Source of the DNA: Aquificota bacterium
Lineage (GTDB): Bacteria > Thermosulfidibacterota > Thermosulfidibacteria > Thermosulfidibacterales > B14-G1
DNA length: 64,000 nucleotides
Direction: 5' to 3'
Assembly: GCA_015486015.1 (NCBI GenBank)
Contig: WFSL01000002.1
Coordinates: forward strand, 8,871-72,870
The position numbers were made by a program, and so were the translations under genes. Below, one piece after another: positions 25,367-33,869 of this stretch. Below the pieces are notes generated by a model that saw nothing but the letters and a program-made list of their open reading frames with translations, was not told the DNA's origin and did no database searches. Position 1 is the first letter of the stretch, and each line of letters starts with the position of its first letter.

Positions 25367-25450
25367 ATGATGAAAATGAATTACAGGATATTTAACTGGT
25401 TTTGGTTTTATTACTGGTGGGGCCTGCCTATGCGGTCCCTCAGCGCATAG
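25367..25450 (+). CDS. aromatic-rich leader peptide (attenuation control)
   Basis: Short reading frame with in-frame ATGs at 25355, 25367, 25370 and 25376 and a TAG at 25448-25450; the 25367 start gives 27 residues. Its core, encoded at 25382-25420, is YRIFNWFWFYYWW: 10 aromatic residues in 13 (four TGG, three TTT, two TAC and one TAT codons). Such density is not expected by chance and matches the role of trpL/pheL-type leader peptides, where ribosome stalling reports charged-tRNA supply. Here all three aromatic amino acids are represented. The stop codon lies in the loop of the first hairpin of the attenuator. No Shine-Dalgarno is visible, in keeping with a nearly leaderless transcript. Confidence 0.85.
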   Translation: MMKMNYRIFNWFWFYYWWGLPMRSLSA

Positions 25451-25521
25451 TTGAGTCAAAGGGGCCGTGGGCAGGCAGAACCCACGGCCTCCCTTCTTCT
25501 CTTTTAGGGCCGTGGGTTTTT
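25422..25521 (+). promoter_or_regulatory. three-hairpin transcription attenuator before aroA'-aroB'
   Basis: Segment 1 (25422-25439) pairs with segment 2 (25461-25476): GCCTGCC with GGCAGGC, and CGGTCCC with GGGGCCG (one G-U). Segment 2 GGCCGTGGG (25463-25471) can instead pair perfectly over 9 bp with segment 3 CCCACGGCC (25481-25489), loop of 9. Segment 3 can instead pair perfectly with segment 4 GGCCGTGGG (25508-25516), which is followed by five Ts. So 1:2 and 3:4 coexist (termination), and 2:3 excludes both (read-through). A ribosome held on the last aromatic codons (to 25420) would cover segment 1 and release 2 to pair with 3. This is the full logic of trp-type attenuation. Confidence 0.88.
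25481..25521 (+). terminator. intrinsic terminator arm of the attenuator
   Basis: Perfect 9-bp stem CCCACGGCC / GGCCGTGGG (25481-25489 with 25508-25516), 18-base loop, followed directly by TTTTT at 25517-25521. It lies 32 bases before the aroA' start codon and competes with the 2:3 antiterminator. Confidence 0.85.
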
Positions 25522-25553
25522 CACCCCGGCCCTAAATTTTTAGGAGGTGCATC

Positions 25554-26345
25554 ATGATAGGTAAGACCATTCGGATGGAGAGGATCATGGACAGGGCCAA
25601 GGGGACCACTGTGATAGTCCCCATGGATCACGGCGTAACCGTGGGGCCTATCAAGGGGCTTATAGCCTTTAAGGACACTGTGGAGGCCGTAGCGCAAGGA
25701 GGGGCCAATGCAGTGCTAATGCATAAGGGGATGGTGTCTGTGGGTCATAGGAGAGGTGGAAGGGATATTGGGCTCATCGTACATCTCTCCGCAGGTACTG
25801 CCTTGGCCCAAGATCCCAACTGCAAGGTGCTGGTGTGCACCGTGGAAGAGGCCATAAAGCTTGGGGCCGATGCCGTATCCATCCATGTGAACATCGGGGC
25901 GCCCGATGAGAAGAACATGCTACGCGACTTTGGCAAGGTGGCCCAGAGCTGCTTAGAATGGGGAATGCCCCTGCTGGCCATGGTTTATCCCAGGGGGCCA
26001 AAGATAAAGAACCCTTACGACGTAAGCGTGGTAAAGCACGCCGCTCGCATCGGAGCAGAGTTGGGTGCCGATTTGGTAAAGGTTCCTTATACGGGAGACC
26101 CCGATTCGTTCTCCGAGGTGACCCAAGGCTCTCCTGTTCCAGTGCTCATTGCTGGTGGAGAAAAGATGGACACCGAGGAGGATGTCTTGAGGATGGTGAA
26201 GGGGGCCATTGACGCAGGGGGGGCAGGTGTCTCTATTGGAAGAAATGTGTTCCAGCACTCCTCCCCCCAAAAGATGGTGGAGGCCATCTCCCTATTGGTC
26301 CACAAAGGAGCCTCCTTAAAAGAGGCATTGGAGGTGTTACATTGA
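25554..26345 (+). CDS. aroA': 2-amino-3,7-dideoxy-D-threo-hept-6-ulosonate synthase (archaeal-type, DhnA family)
   Basis: 263-residue class I aldolase-fold enzyme. In the alternative route it makes the seven-carbon precursor of 3-dehydroquinate from an aspartate semialdehyde-derived and a sugar-derived unit. Seen: [52 protein letters not shown], the Schiff-base Lys in [12 protein letters not shown] near residue 176, [14 protein letters not shown] and [11 protein letters not shown]. Strong ribosome site AGGAGGTG 4 bases before the ATG. First structural gene after the attenuator, overlapping the next gene by 4 bases. A plain fructose-bisphosphate aldolase is excluded mainly by the partner. Confidence 0.92.
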   Translation: MIGKTIRMERIMDRAKGTTVIVPMDHGVTVGPIKGLIAFKDTVEAVAQGGANAVLMHKGMVSVGHRRGGRDIGLIVHLSAGTALAQDPNCKVLVCTVEEAIKLGADAVSIHVNIGAPDEKNMLRDFGKVAQSCLEWGMPLLAMVYPRGPKIKNPYDVSVVKHAARIGAELGADLVKVPYTGDPDSFSEVTQGSPVPVLIAGGEKMDTEEDVLRMVKGAIDAGGAGVSIGRNVFQHSSPQKMVEAISLLVHKGASLKEALEVLH

Positions 26346-27334
26346 GAGAGGTATGGGTTAGGGTGATTCCTTTCAGAAAAGAGTTGGTCACTACCGCCTT
26401 GGAGGCTGGGGCTCATGGTATATGGGTAGAAGGAGATGCGGTTTCCAAGGTGAGGGAGTTGGGCCGGATAAAGGTGTTGGGTGAAGAGGGGGACTTACAA
26501 CCTGGGAAGGACTTCTTTCATGTGAGCATCCATTCCGGGGAAGATCAGGAGAAGGCGTTGGAGCTATGTGGCAAAGGCCCTGTGGTGGTAGAGGCGGTAG
26601 ACTGGAAGGTGATTCCCTTAGAAAACCTGGTGGCAGCCTCAGATGCCATCTTTGCCGTGGTGAGGAGCGAGGACGAGATGAGGCTCGCATTGGGGGTTTT
26701 GGAGAAAGGCGTTTCAGGGGTGGTGGTGGATGTTGATGATCCTTCCCTTCTAAGGAGGCTCGTGCTCATGGTCCAGGACGAGGTAGAAAAGGTAGACCTG
26801 GTGGAGGGGACCATCCGGGATGTGAAACCTCTATGGATGGGGCATCGGGTATGTGTGGACACATGCACATTAATGGGAGAAGGGGAGGGGATGCTGGTGG
26901 GAAACTCCAGCAGCTTTTTATTTCTGATTCACGCAGAGAGCATAGAAAATCCTTATGTAGCCCCCAGGCCCTTCCGCGTCAACGCCGGAGCGGTCCACTC
27001 TTACACTATGGTACCTGGTGGAAAGACCAGATATCTCTCGGAGTTACAGAGCGGGGATGAGGTGCTACTGGTAGACCACCAGGGCAATGCCAAGGGTGCG
27101 ATAGTGGGCAGGTCCAAGGTGGAGAAGAGGCCTCTCCTTATGGTGAAGGCGCAAGTGGGAGATGTCCCAGGTACATGCATCCTCCAAAACGCCGAGACTA
27201 TCCGCTTGGTCTCCCCGTCTGGCGATGCCCTCTCCGTTGTCTCCCTAAGGGAGGGCGATCGGGTAATGGTCTATCTTGAAGAGGGAGGACGCCACTTTGG
27301 TATAAAGGTGGAGGAGAGCATTCAGGAAAAGTGA
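26342..27334 (+). CDS. aroB': 3-dehydroquinate synthase II (archaeal-type)
   Basis: 330 residues, AroB'/DUF of the archaeal-type pathway: NAD-dependent oxidative deamination and cyclisation to 3-dehydroquinate. Seen: the family blocks [87 protein letters not shown] (split) and [11 protein letters not shown] start overlaps the aroA' stop, implying coupled translation. Together the two genes replace AroG/AroF and AroB; no classical aroB is in the window. Convergent with ispDF, 17 bases apart. Confidence 0.93.
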   Translation: MREVWVRVIPFRKELVTTALEAGAHGIWVEGDAVSKVRELGRIKVLGEEGDLQPGKDFFHVSIHSGEDQEKALELCGKGPVVVEAVDWKVIPLENLVAASDAIFAVVRSEDEMRLALGVLEKGVSGVVVDVDDPSLLRRLVLMVQDEVEKVDLVEGTIRDVKPLWMGHRVCVDTCTLMGEGEGMLVGNSSSFLFLIHAESIENPYVAPRPFRVNAGAVHSYTMVPGGKTRYLSELQSGDEVLLVDHQGNAKGAIVGRSKVEKRPLLMVKAQVGDVPGTCILQNAETIRLVSPSGDALSVVSLREGDRVMVYLEEGGRHFGIKVEESIQEK

Positions 27335-27351
27335 TTTTCACCTTAGTACCT

Positions 27352-28524
27352 CTAAGGGGGCCAGGTGCGTCTGTTACCCACCCACCTCTGTAAGGTGGCC
27401 ACTGCATAGGCGGCTATCCCTTCCTGCCTCCCCGCAAAGCCCAGTCCTTCTGTAGTGGTGGCCTTTATATTTATGCAACAAGGGGGAATCCCAAGGGCCT
27501 GGGCCATCAACTCTATCATCCTTTGCCTGTAAGGGGCTATTCGCGGCGCCTCCATCACAAGGGTAGCGTCTATGTGCCGGATTTCCCAGCCCCCCTTCCT
27601 GAGCAGCGAGGCCGCCCTCTCGAGGAAGGTGAGGCTGGACTCGCCCCAATACTGAGGGTCAGTATCTGGAAAGTGTAGACCTATATCCCCAAGCCCTGCT
27701 CCGCCCAAAAGGGCGTCCACAACGGCATGGGAAAGCACATCCGCATCGGAATGGCCATAAAGCCCCTTTGGGGATGGCATTTCCACACCCCCAAGGATGA
27801 GCCTTCTCCCCTCCAATAGGGGATGCACATCGTATCCAAAGCCCACGGCTACGGCCCCCCCTGTCCTCACACTTACCTGCTCTATGTCTTCTGCGTATGT
27901 GACCTTAAGGTTCCCCTCCTCCCCATCCACACACCAGACGTTGTAGCCTGCCGCTTCCACCAAGGCGGCATCGTCTGTGGCCTCTGCCCCCTTATCAAGG
28001 GCCTCCCTGTAAGCCCTTTCAATGATCTCCCTCTCAAAAAACTGGGGGGTCTGGATGGCCCTCATTTTCCTCCTCTCCAGGGTCCTGATCACCCTATCTC
28101 CCTCCACCTCTTTAATTGTGTCCCTCAATGGTATCACGGGGATGGCGGCCCCCTTTTCCTGGGCCTTTTCAATCACCCTGGTGATGAGATCAGGGGTGAC
28201 CAACGGTCTGGCAGCGTCGTGTATCCCTACCAGGGTCTCTTCGCTCAAACGCCCCAAACCATACCATACGGTGTCTTGACGCCTCTCCCCCCCAATGTAA
28301 ACCTCCCTCCCCTTGGTGGGGGCCCACATGGCCAAGGCCCTCTCCCCCTCCCTCACATGATCCTGATCCACACCTATATAGATAGAGTGTATCAGTGGAT
28401 GGCGCTCGAAGGTTTCTATGGAATAGGCAATGAGCGGTTTACCACTTACCGGAACCCACTGCTTCGGGGTGCCAGCCCTCACCCCCTTGCCCGCTGCTAC
28501 AATTATTACACAACTGACTGCGAT
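27352..28524 (-). CDS. ispDF: bifunctional IspD/IspF (MEP pathway), apparent AUC start
   Basis: Fused 2-C-methylerythritol 4-phosphate cytidylyltransferase (N-terminal) and MECDP synthase (C-terminal from GFGYDVHPLLEG, metal site D-x-H, GHSDADVLSHAVVDALLG, GDIGLHFPDTD). About 390 residues. The IspD nucleotide loop reads VIIVAAGKGVRAGTPKQW, but the open frame (to 28536) has no ATG, GTG or TTG before it; the first GTG (28480-28482) lies after the loop and would destroy it. An ATC at 28522-28524 has AGAGGG 7 bases upstream and gives exactly the usual N-terminal length. A one-base deletion after GTG 28527 is the alternative. Co-transcribed with the PIN/TRAM gene, 17 bases away. Confidence 0.9.
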   Translation of the reverse strand: MAVSCVIIVAAGKGVRAGTPKQWVPVSGKPLIAYSIETFERHPLIHSIYIGVDQDHVREGERALAMWAPTKGREVYIGGERRQDTVWYGLGRLSEETLVGIHDAARPLVTPDLITRVIEKAQEKGAAIPVIPLRDTIKEVEGDRVIRTLERRKMRAIQTPQFFEREIIERAYREALDKGAEATDDAALVEAAGYNVWCVDGEEGNLKVTYAEDIEQVSVRTGGAVAVGFGYDVHPLLEGRRLILGGVEMPSPKGLYGHSDADVLSHAVVDALLGGAGLGDIGLHFPDTDPQYWGESSLTFLERAASLLRKGGWEIRHIDATLVMEAPRIAPYRQRMIELMAQALGIPPCCINIKATTTEGLGFAGRQEGIAAYAVATLQRWVGNRRTWPP

Positions 28525-28541
28525 CCCACTACCCTCTCAGG

Positions 28542-29591
28542 TCAGGACCTATCCTTTAACTCCTTCTGAACCCCCTCTCTCTCAGCCTGCCCCCTTGAAT
28601 CTTCCCTTACCCTTCCAAAGATCATGCGCCCAGATGGGGTCTGTAAAAGGCTGGTTACCTCTATCTTCATCTTCTTCCCTATATAGCTTCTCCCATTCTC
28701 CACCACGATCATGGTCCCATCATCCATATATCCCACCCCCTGCTGAGGCTCCTTCCCCTGGCGGAGTATAAACACCTCCATCTCTTCACCAGGGAGTACT
28801 ACTGGACGCAGGGCGCTTGAAAGCTCGTTCACATTGAGCACCTCTATCTCTTGGAGACTGGCTACCTTATTTAGGTTGTAATCTGTAGTAATGATCTTTG
28901 CCTTCATACGCTTGGCGAGGGCAATTAGCTTCTCATCTACCTCTTGAATCTTGGGAAAGTCCTGAGAAGAAACCTTCACCTTTACCCCTTTGCCTTCCTG
29001 AAGCCTCTTTAGTACATCCAGACCTCTCCTTCCCCTGCTCCTCTTCAATGGATCATGGGAGTCTGCAATATGTTGGAGCTCCTTTAGCACAAACTGTGGA
29101 ATGATAATGGTCCCTTCCAGAAACCCTGTCTCTACTACCTCTGCAATACGCCCATCAATAACAGCGCTGGTGTCCAAAATTTTATTGTTTCCTCCCCATG
29201 CAAGTGGGAGCCTGTCCCTCCCCACCCTGGAGAACTCCACCGACTCTGCCACCCTTACACCCAATATCCCCCCTAAGTAACCAAAGCAGAGCCCTACAAA
29301 GACGTTGAAGAGGGTCCTTGCACCGGTGATGGGAAACCTGATCTCGGTTATATCGATGATGAGATAAGAGAGGATGAGCCCCATGGTAACCCCTATAAGG
29401 GCACCTACAAGGGTCCTGAGGTTGAACTCCAATACCTTCTGCACTACATAGATGAATAAGAGACCCGCCATACATCCAACCCCTGCCCCCAAAACTGCTC
29501 CCTCCGTGGTGGGAAGGTATCCCTTCCCCATAAAGAACCCCAAGAGGGTACCCGATAGTACGATCGCAAACCTCAATATCAGCATTAACAT
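28542..29591 (-). CDS. PIN/TRAM-domain membrane protein (YacL-like)
   Basis: 349 residues. Four N-terminal membrane helices (MLMLILRFAIVLSGTLLGFF onwards), a PIN nuclease-fold domain about residues 140-270 with acidic residues in ILDTSAVIDGRI, FVLKELQHIADS and IITTDYNLNKVA, and a C-terminal TRAM domain (GEEMEVFILRQGKEPQQGVGYMDDGT, in part). Family role is poorly known; probably an RNase. Start ATG 29589-29591 follows AGGAGG and overlaps the carD stop by a few bases; a longer frame reaching 29798 has no homology. Usual carD-PIN/TRAM-ispDF order of deltaproteobacteria. Confidence 0.88.
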   Translation of the reverse strand: MLMLILRFAIVLSGTLLGFFMGKGYLPTTEGAVLGAGVGCMAGLLFIYVVQKVLEFNLRTLVGALIGVTMGLILSYLIIDITEIRFPITGARTLFNVFVGLCFGYLGGILGVRVAESVEFSRVGRDRLPLAWGGNNKILDTSAVIDGRIAEVVETGFLEGTIIIPQFVLKELQHIADSHDPLKRSRGRRGLDVLKRLQEGKGVKVKVSSQDFPKIQEVDEKLIALAKRMKAKIITTDYNLNKVASLQEIEVLNVNELSSALRPVVLPGEEMEVFILRQGKEPQQGVGYMDDGTMIVVENGRSYIGKKMKIEVTSLLQTPSGRMIFGRVREDSRGQAEREGVQKELKDRS

Positions 29592-29592
29592 C

Positions 29593-30111
29593 TTACTCTT
29601 CCTCCTTATTCCCTTGGAAGAGGCCATAGAGTAACCCCTCTGCCTCCTCCGGTGCAATGTGCTTGGCCTCAGAGATCTCGCCGATGAGAAACTGTTTGGC
29701 ACTCTCCAGTATCTTCCTCTCGCCAAAGGAGAGCTCCTTATCCCTCCTGAGCTGCATGAGATCCCTGTACACCTCCGCAACCTCCTCAATGGAGCCACTC
29801 TTTATCTTATCAGCATACTCCCTATGCCTCACGGTCCAGCTCACCTTCTCCTCTCCACGGGATGTGGGTTCACTGGTGAGGATCTCTACGATATCCCTTA
29901 CAGAACTGTCGGTGATAATCTTCCTCAGCCCCACCCTTTCTGCCTTATCCACAGGCACCCTTATCATCACGTCCTTTTCTAAGATGCGGATAGAAAAAAA
30001 GGAAAGACGCTCCCCTTCTACGGTGAGCTCCTCCACGCCCTCTATGATACCCACCCCTTGGGCAGGATAAACTATCTTGTCGCCTACCTTAAAACCTTCC
30101 TCTTTCTTCAT
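29593..30111 (-). CDS. carD: CarD-family transcription regulator
   Basis: 172 residues. N-terminal RNA-polymerase-interaction (Tudor-like) domain: FKVGDKIVYPAQGVGIIEGVEE; C-terminal helical DNA-binding part with WTVRHREYADKIKSGSIEEVAEVYRDL and KELSFGERKILESAKQFL. CarD proteins stabilise open complexes, including at rRNA promoters. Lies 14 bases downstream of radA and just before the PIN/TRAM gene. No strong ribosome site, so it may depend on coupled translation. Confidence 0.93.
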   Translation of the reverse strand: MKKEEGFKVGDKIVYPAQGVGIIEGVEELTVEGERLSFFSIRILEKDVMIRVPVDKAERVGLRKIITDSSVRDIVEILTSEPTSRGEEKVSWTVRHREYADKIKSGSIEEVAEVYRDLMQLRRDKELSFGERKILESAKQFLIGEISEAKHIAPEEAEGLLYGLFQGNKEEE

Positions 30112-30125
30112 GGAGTTTTAATATG

Positions 30126-31472
30126 TCATAAACGCTCTGCAATTTCAAGGGCTTCTCTAACATTGGAGGCGCCTATGGGTTCTATGCCGGCGTTCATGGT
30201 TACCCTCTCCACATCACTTGAAGGGAGAAGGAGTTTGGGAAAGCCATGCCTCTCTGCCTCCTTTGCCCGATAGATGGCACCCTTTACACCCCTGACCTCC
30301 CCGCCTAAGCCTACCTCTCCAAATACGGCCAGGCTGCAGGAGACCGGTCTCTCGTGGAAACTGGATACCAGCGCTAAAAGGATGGCCAGGTCACCGCCTG
30401 GCTCTGCAATCTTCATGCCTCCAGGCACATTGATAAAGAGGTCGAGGTTCTGAAGCTGGATACCTATGTGCTTCTCCACCACTGCCAGAATAAAGGAGGT
30501 CCTGGCAGGGTCCACACCCGCCATCACCCTTCTGGGGATTCCCCCGGTGGATGGGGCCACCAGGGCCTGAACCTCCAAGAGCAAAGGTTTGCTTCCATGA
30601 AGGCTGGCCACCACAACAGATCCAGGTGTGTCTAACAGCCTCTCTTGAAGAAATAAGGCTGATGGGTCCTTTACCTCTTTAAGCCCCTTCTCCGTCATCT
30701 CCAGGATCGCCATCTCCATGGCAGGACCAAACCGATTCTTGAGCACCCTGATGATCCTATAAGGCTGACCCTTTTCCCCCTCCATTTGTAATACCGTGTC
30801 CACCATATGCTCCAAGGTCTTTGGGCCAGCTATGCTCCCATCCTTTGTGACGTGGCCCACAAGGATGGCAGTGGTGTTGGTGGACTTGGCAGCCTCCATG
30901 ATCCTGGCTGTAGCTTCCCTTAGCTGGACCACTGTTCCTGGCGAAGAAGGCAAGTCTTCCAGCACCACAGTCTGGATGGAGTCCAGGACCATCACCCTTG
31001 GTGAGAGCAGCTCTACCTGAGTGAGAATCTCTTCCACCCGCGTCTCCTGGAGCAGATAGAGGTTGGGGCTGGCACCCCCTATCCTCTGGGCCCTAAGTTT
31101 CACCTGGGGCAGGTTCTCCTCGGCGCACACATAAAGCACCTTCTCTCCATTCGACGCCAATGCCATAGCGATCTGAAGGAGTACTGTGGATTTCCCCACC
31201 CCCGGCTCACCACCGAGCAGCACCATACTCCCCCTTACAAGCCCACCTCCAAGAACCCTATTGCATTCCTCCAAGGGGAGCCTTAGCCTTTCGTCTTCCC
31301 CAGAGCTGGGTATAGCCCCCAAAGATACATACCTGGGTCCCCGATGCTTTCCAGGCTTGGAAGAGACAGGCACTACTGTGTTCCACTGACCGCAAGAAGG
31401 GCACTTACCCACCCACTTAGGCAGAAAGGCCCCACACCCAGTGCAAACGTAGCCCCTCTTCTCCTTCACCAT
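30126..31472 (-). CDS. radA: DNA repair protein RadA/Sms
   Basis: 448 residues. N-terminal C4 zinc finger (YVCTGCGAFLPKWVGKCPSCG), RecA-like core with Walker A GGEPGVGKST, the RadA-specific LKNRFGP (KNRFG) motif, and a Lon-protease-like C-terminal domain (SVVVASLHGSKPLLLEVQAL, FGEVGLGGEVRGVKG). A branch-migrating helicase in recombination repair. First gene of the radA-carD-PIN/TRAM-ispDF unit, divergent from resB. Confidence 0.95.
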   Translation of the reverse strand: MVKEKRGYVCTGCGAFLPKWVGKCPSCGQWNTVVPVSSKPGKHRGPRYVSLGAIPSSGEDERLRLPLEECNRVLGGGLVRGSMVLLGGEPGVGKSTVLLQIAMALASNGEKVLYVCAEENLPQVKLRAQRIGGASPNLYLLQETRVEEILTQVELLSPRVMVLDSIQTVVLEDLPSSPGTVVQLREATARIMEAAKSTNTTAILVGHVTKDGSIAGPKTLEHMVDTVLQMEGEKGQPYRIIRVLKNRFGPAMEMAILEMTEKGLKEVKDPSALFLQERLLDTPGSVVVASLHGSKPLLLEVQALVAPSTGGIPRRVMAGVDPARTSFILAVVEKHIGIQLQNLDLFINVPGGMKIAEPGGDLAILLALVSSFHERPVSCSLAVFGEVGLGGEVRGVKGAIYRAKEAERHGFPKLLLPSSDVERVTMNAGIEPIGASNVREALEIAERL

Positions 31473-31571
31473 TTTTTTATTTATACTGTATTTTTATCGT
31501 ACCGTCCACAGATCCGGGCCTTGCATTTGGCGGAACGAGACATTACCAATTGATAAAATTTTAAGATTAGA

Positions 31572-32996
31572 ATGGGAGAAGGCAGCTTGTTAAAGGATGG
31601 TCATGGTATCTGGGGCAAGCTCTGGAGGTTCTTCACCTCCTTAAAGCTCACCATATCACTCTTGATCATCCTCGCCATCACCTCGATTTCGGGTACCCTC
31701 ATCCTCCAAAGGGGAGACCCCCATCAATACATCGAGGCTTATGGCGAAGCAGGGTATAAACTTATCAAGATGCTGGGACTCTACGATGTATATCACTCAT
31801 GGTGGTTCCTTATGCTAATCTCCATCCTTGTGGTAAATATAGTAGTCTGCTCCATAGATCGCTTTCCCCGGGCCTGGAGGTATATCAAAGCACCCCTCCG
31901 TTATCCTCCCCTCGGCCTTTTAAAAGAGATGAGGCCCCAGGAGACCCTCAAAACAAAGTACCCGCTGAAAGAGGTCACTGAGAAGGTCAAGGAGGTGCTC
32001 CATTCCAAAGGATACAGGGTAGAGATGCTGATGGAAGAGGGGGTAGGGAGGGTGTTTGGTCAAAGGGGCGTGATTAACCGCATGGGGGTCTATGTTACCC
32101 ATCTATCTGTGCTTACCATCCTCATCGGAGGGCTTATTGGTGGAATCTGGGGGTTCACAGGGGGCATGACCATCGTGGAGGGTGAGTCCAGCAGGAATGT
32201 CTCTATCTTTGGCACCCATAAGGTGATCACTCTTCCATTCGATGTGCGATGCGATGCCTTTCGGGTAAGCTACTATCCAGGGACTAATACTCCAAAGGAG
32301 TACAGGAGCACCATTACTATCTTGGAGCATGGAAGGCCTGTCCTCACCAAGGACATCAGGGTGAACCATCCCCTGACGTACAGAGGTATCAAGTTCTATC
32401 AGGCGAGTTACGGGACCATATCGAACCTGGAAGGGACCCTTACACTGAAGGTGATACCAAGGAGTGGAGAGGGATTTGTGGTGCATGTGGGTGCAGGGAA
32501 GGTATCTCCCTTAAAGGACGGATACACTCTGAAGTTGGTGGCCTTCTATCCAGATCTGGTTGTGGGAGAGGGGAATCAGCCCATGAATCGGTCGGATCAG
32601 CTGAGGAACCCCGCCGCCCTGTTGGAGGTTGAGAAAGGTGGGAGGCCCCTATATAGGAGTTGGGTCTTTGCTTACTTCCCCGAGGTGCACAGCGTGGAGG
32701 GGGTACCATTCAGGTTTCGGTATATCTCTTTTAAGGGACTGCAATATACGGGGCTCCAGGTTTCCAAGGACCCAGGTGTATGGATAGTTTGGTTGGGCTG
32801 CACCCTGATGGTTGTGGGACTCGCCTTCTCATTCTTCCTTTCCCACAGGCGTGTTTGGGTCTATATAGAGGACAAAGGAAAAAGGAGGCATGTACTGGTG
32901 GCAGGAAACACCAATAGGAGTCATGGTGCCTTTTTACTCCACTTTGAGGAGTTGATAAAGTCATTGAAGAGGGCCTTGGCCCCGGGAAAGCCATAG
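31572..32996 (+). CDS. resB: cytochrome c biogenesis protein ResB
   Basis: 474 residues, system II (Ccs) haem delivery. Seen: LWRFFTSLKLTISLLIILAI as the first membrane helix, helices near 85-105, WWFLMLISILVVNIVVCSIDR, GVYVTHLSVLTILIGGLIGG, a large periplasmic domain with NHPLTYRGIKFYQASYG, and a last helix WIVWLGCTLMVVGLAFSFFL before LSHRRVWV. Followed 15 bases later by ccsA, its complex partner. Points to a respiratory organism with c-type cytochromes in a periplasm. Confidence 0.92.
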   Translation: MGEGSLLKDGHGIWGKLWRFFTSLKLTISLLIILAITSISGTLILQRGDPHQYIEAYGEAGYKLIKMLGLYDVYHSWWFLMLISILVVNIVVCSIDRFPRAWRYIKAPLRYPPLGLLKEMRPQETLKTKYPLKEVTEKVKEVLHSKGYRVEMLMEEGVGRVFGQRGVINRMGVYVTHLSVLTILIGGLIGGIWGFTGGMTIVEGESSRNVSIFGTHKVITLPFDVRCDAFRVSYYPGTNTPKEYRSTITILEHGRPVLTKDIRVNHPLTYRGIKFYQASYGTISNLEGTLTLKVIPRSGEGFVVHVGAGKVSPLKDGYTLKLVAFYPDLVVGEGNQPMNRSDQLRNPAALLEVEKGGRPLYRSWVFAYFPEVHSVEGVPFRFRYISFKGLQYTGLQVSKDPGVWIVWLGCTLMVVGLAFSFFLSHRRVWVYIEDKGKRRHVLVAGNTNRSHGAFLLHFEELIKSLKRALAPGKP

Positions 32997-33011
32997 GGAG
33001 GGGAAAGGGAT

Positions 33012-33869
33012 ATGCATGGGGCCGTTTTAAGCCACACGCTGGATACGAGGCTTGTGGGTATAGCGATCCTCGTTTATCTCTTGGCCACTATCCTCTACTT
33101 TGTGTACGTGCCATTCAGGCATAGGGCGGTAGGGATCACAGCTAGCCTTGTAGCTCTGGTAGGGTGGGGCTTGGTTACTGCATCCATGATAGCCAGGGCT
33201 GTCATATCCCACAGGCTCGGATGGGGACATGCACCTTTCACGAACCTGTATGAGTCCATGGTCTTTTTCGCCTGGGCCATAGTGCTCATCTACCTTGTTA
33301 TAGAGTGGAGGTACAAGAATCGTACCATAGGCGCCTTCGTCATGCCCTTTGCCTTTATAGCCTTGGCCTATACCACTATAGGGCCTGGCATCAGGACCCA
33401 GATAGAGCCCCTCATTCCAGCTCTTCAGAGTAACTGGTTGGTTGCCCATGTGATCACCTGTTTTCTGGGTTATGCCGCTTTTGCTGTCTCTTGTGGGGTA
33501 AGCCTCATGTACCTACTGAAGGCATGGGCCAGCGAAAGGGGAAGGGATATTGGCTTTCTGCCTGACCTCAGGGTATTGGATGAGATAAACTACAAATCAG
33601 TGGTGGTAGGGTTCCCACTCCTCACCTTGGGTATCATCACGGGGGCAGCTTGGGCCAACTATGCCTGGGGCTCTTACTGGAGCTGGGATCCCAAGGAGAC
33701 CTGGTCGCTCATTACTTGGCTCATCTATGCGGCCTTCCTCCACGCCCGATTTGCGAGGGGATGGCGCGGCAAGAAGACAGCAGTGCTTTCTATTATTGGG
33801 TTTGCAGCCGTACTCTTCACCTATTTGGGGGTGAACCTCTTGATAGTAGGACTCCACAGTTATGCATGA
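33012..33869 (+). CDS. ccsA: cytochrome c biogenesis protein CcsA/ResC
   Basis: 285 residues, eight predicted membrane helices, haem-handling WWD domain seen as [18 protein letters not shown], with conserved His in [17 protein letters not shown] and [12 protein letters not shown] and in the final LHSYA region. Pairs with ResB to export and attach haem to apocytochromes. Start ATG has GGGAGGGG upstream. Its end overlaps argD by 8 bases. Confidence 0.93.
   Translation: MHGAVLSHTLDTRLVGIAILVYLLATILYFVYVPFRHRAVGITASLVALVGWGLVTASMIARAVISHRLGWGHAPFTNLYESMVFFAWAIVLIYLVIEWRYKNRTIGAFVMPFAFIALAYTTIGPGIRTQIEPLIPALQSNWLVAHVITCFLGYAAFAVSCGVSLMYLLKAWASERGRDIGFLPDLRVLDEINYKSVVVGFPLLTLGIITGAAWANYAWGSYWSWDPKETWSLITWLIYAAFLHARFARGWRGKKTAVLSIIGFAAVLFTYLGVNLLIVGLHSYA

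Noticed and set aside
25522-25549. A hairpin that might hide the aroA' ribosome site (CACC with GGTG, CCTAAA with TTTAGG).
   Set aside because: The stem needs a large internal loop and a two-base apical loop; the AT-rich palindrome alone is too weak to claim translational control.
29592-29798. N-terminal extension of the PIN/TRAM protein up to 29798.
   Set aside because: The extra 69 residues overlap carD out of frame, are Arg/Ser-rich like a shadow, and a strong AGGAGG precedes the ATG at 29591.
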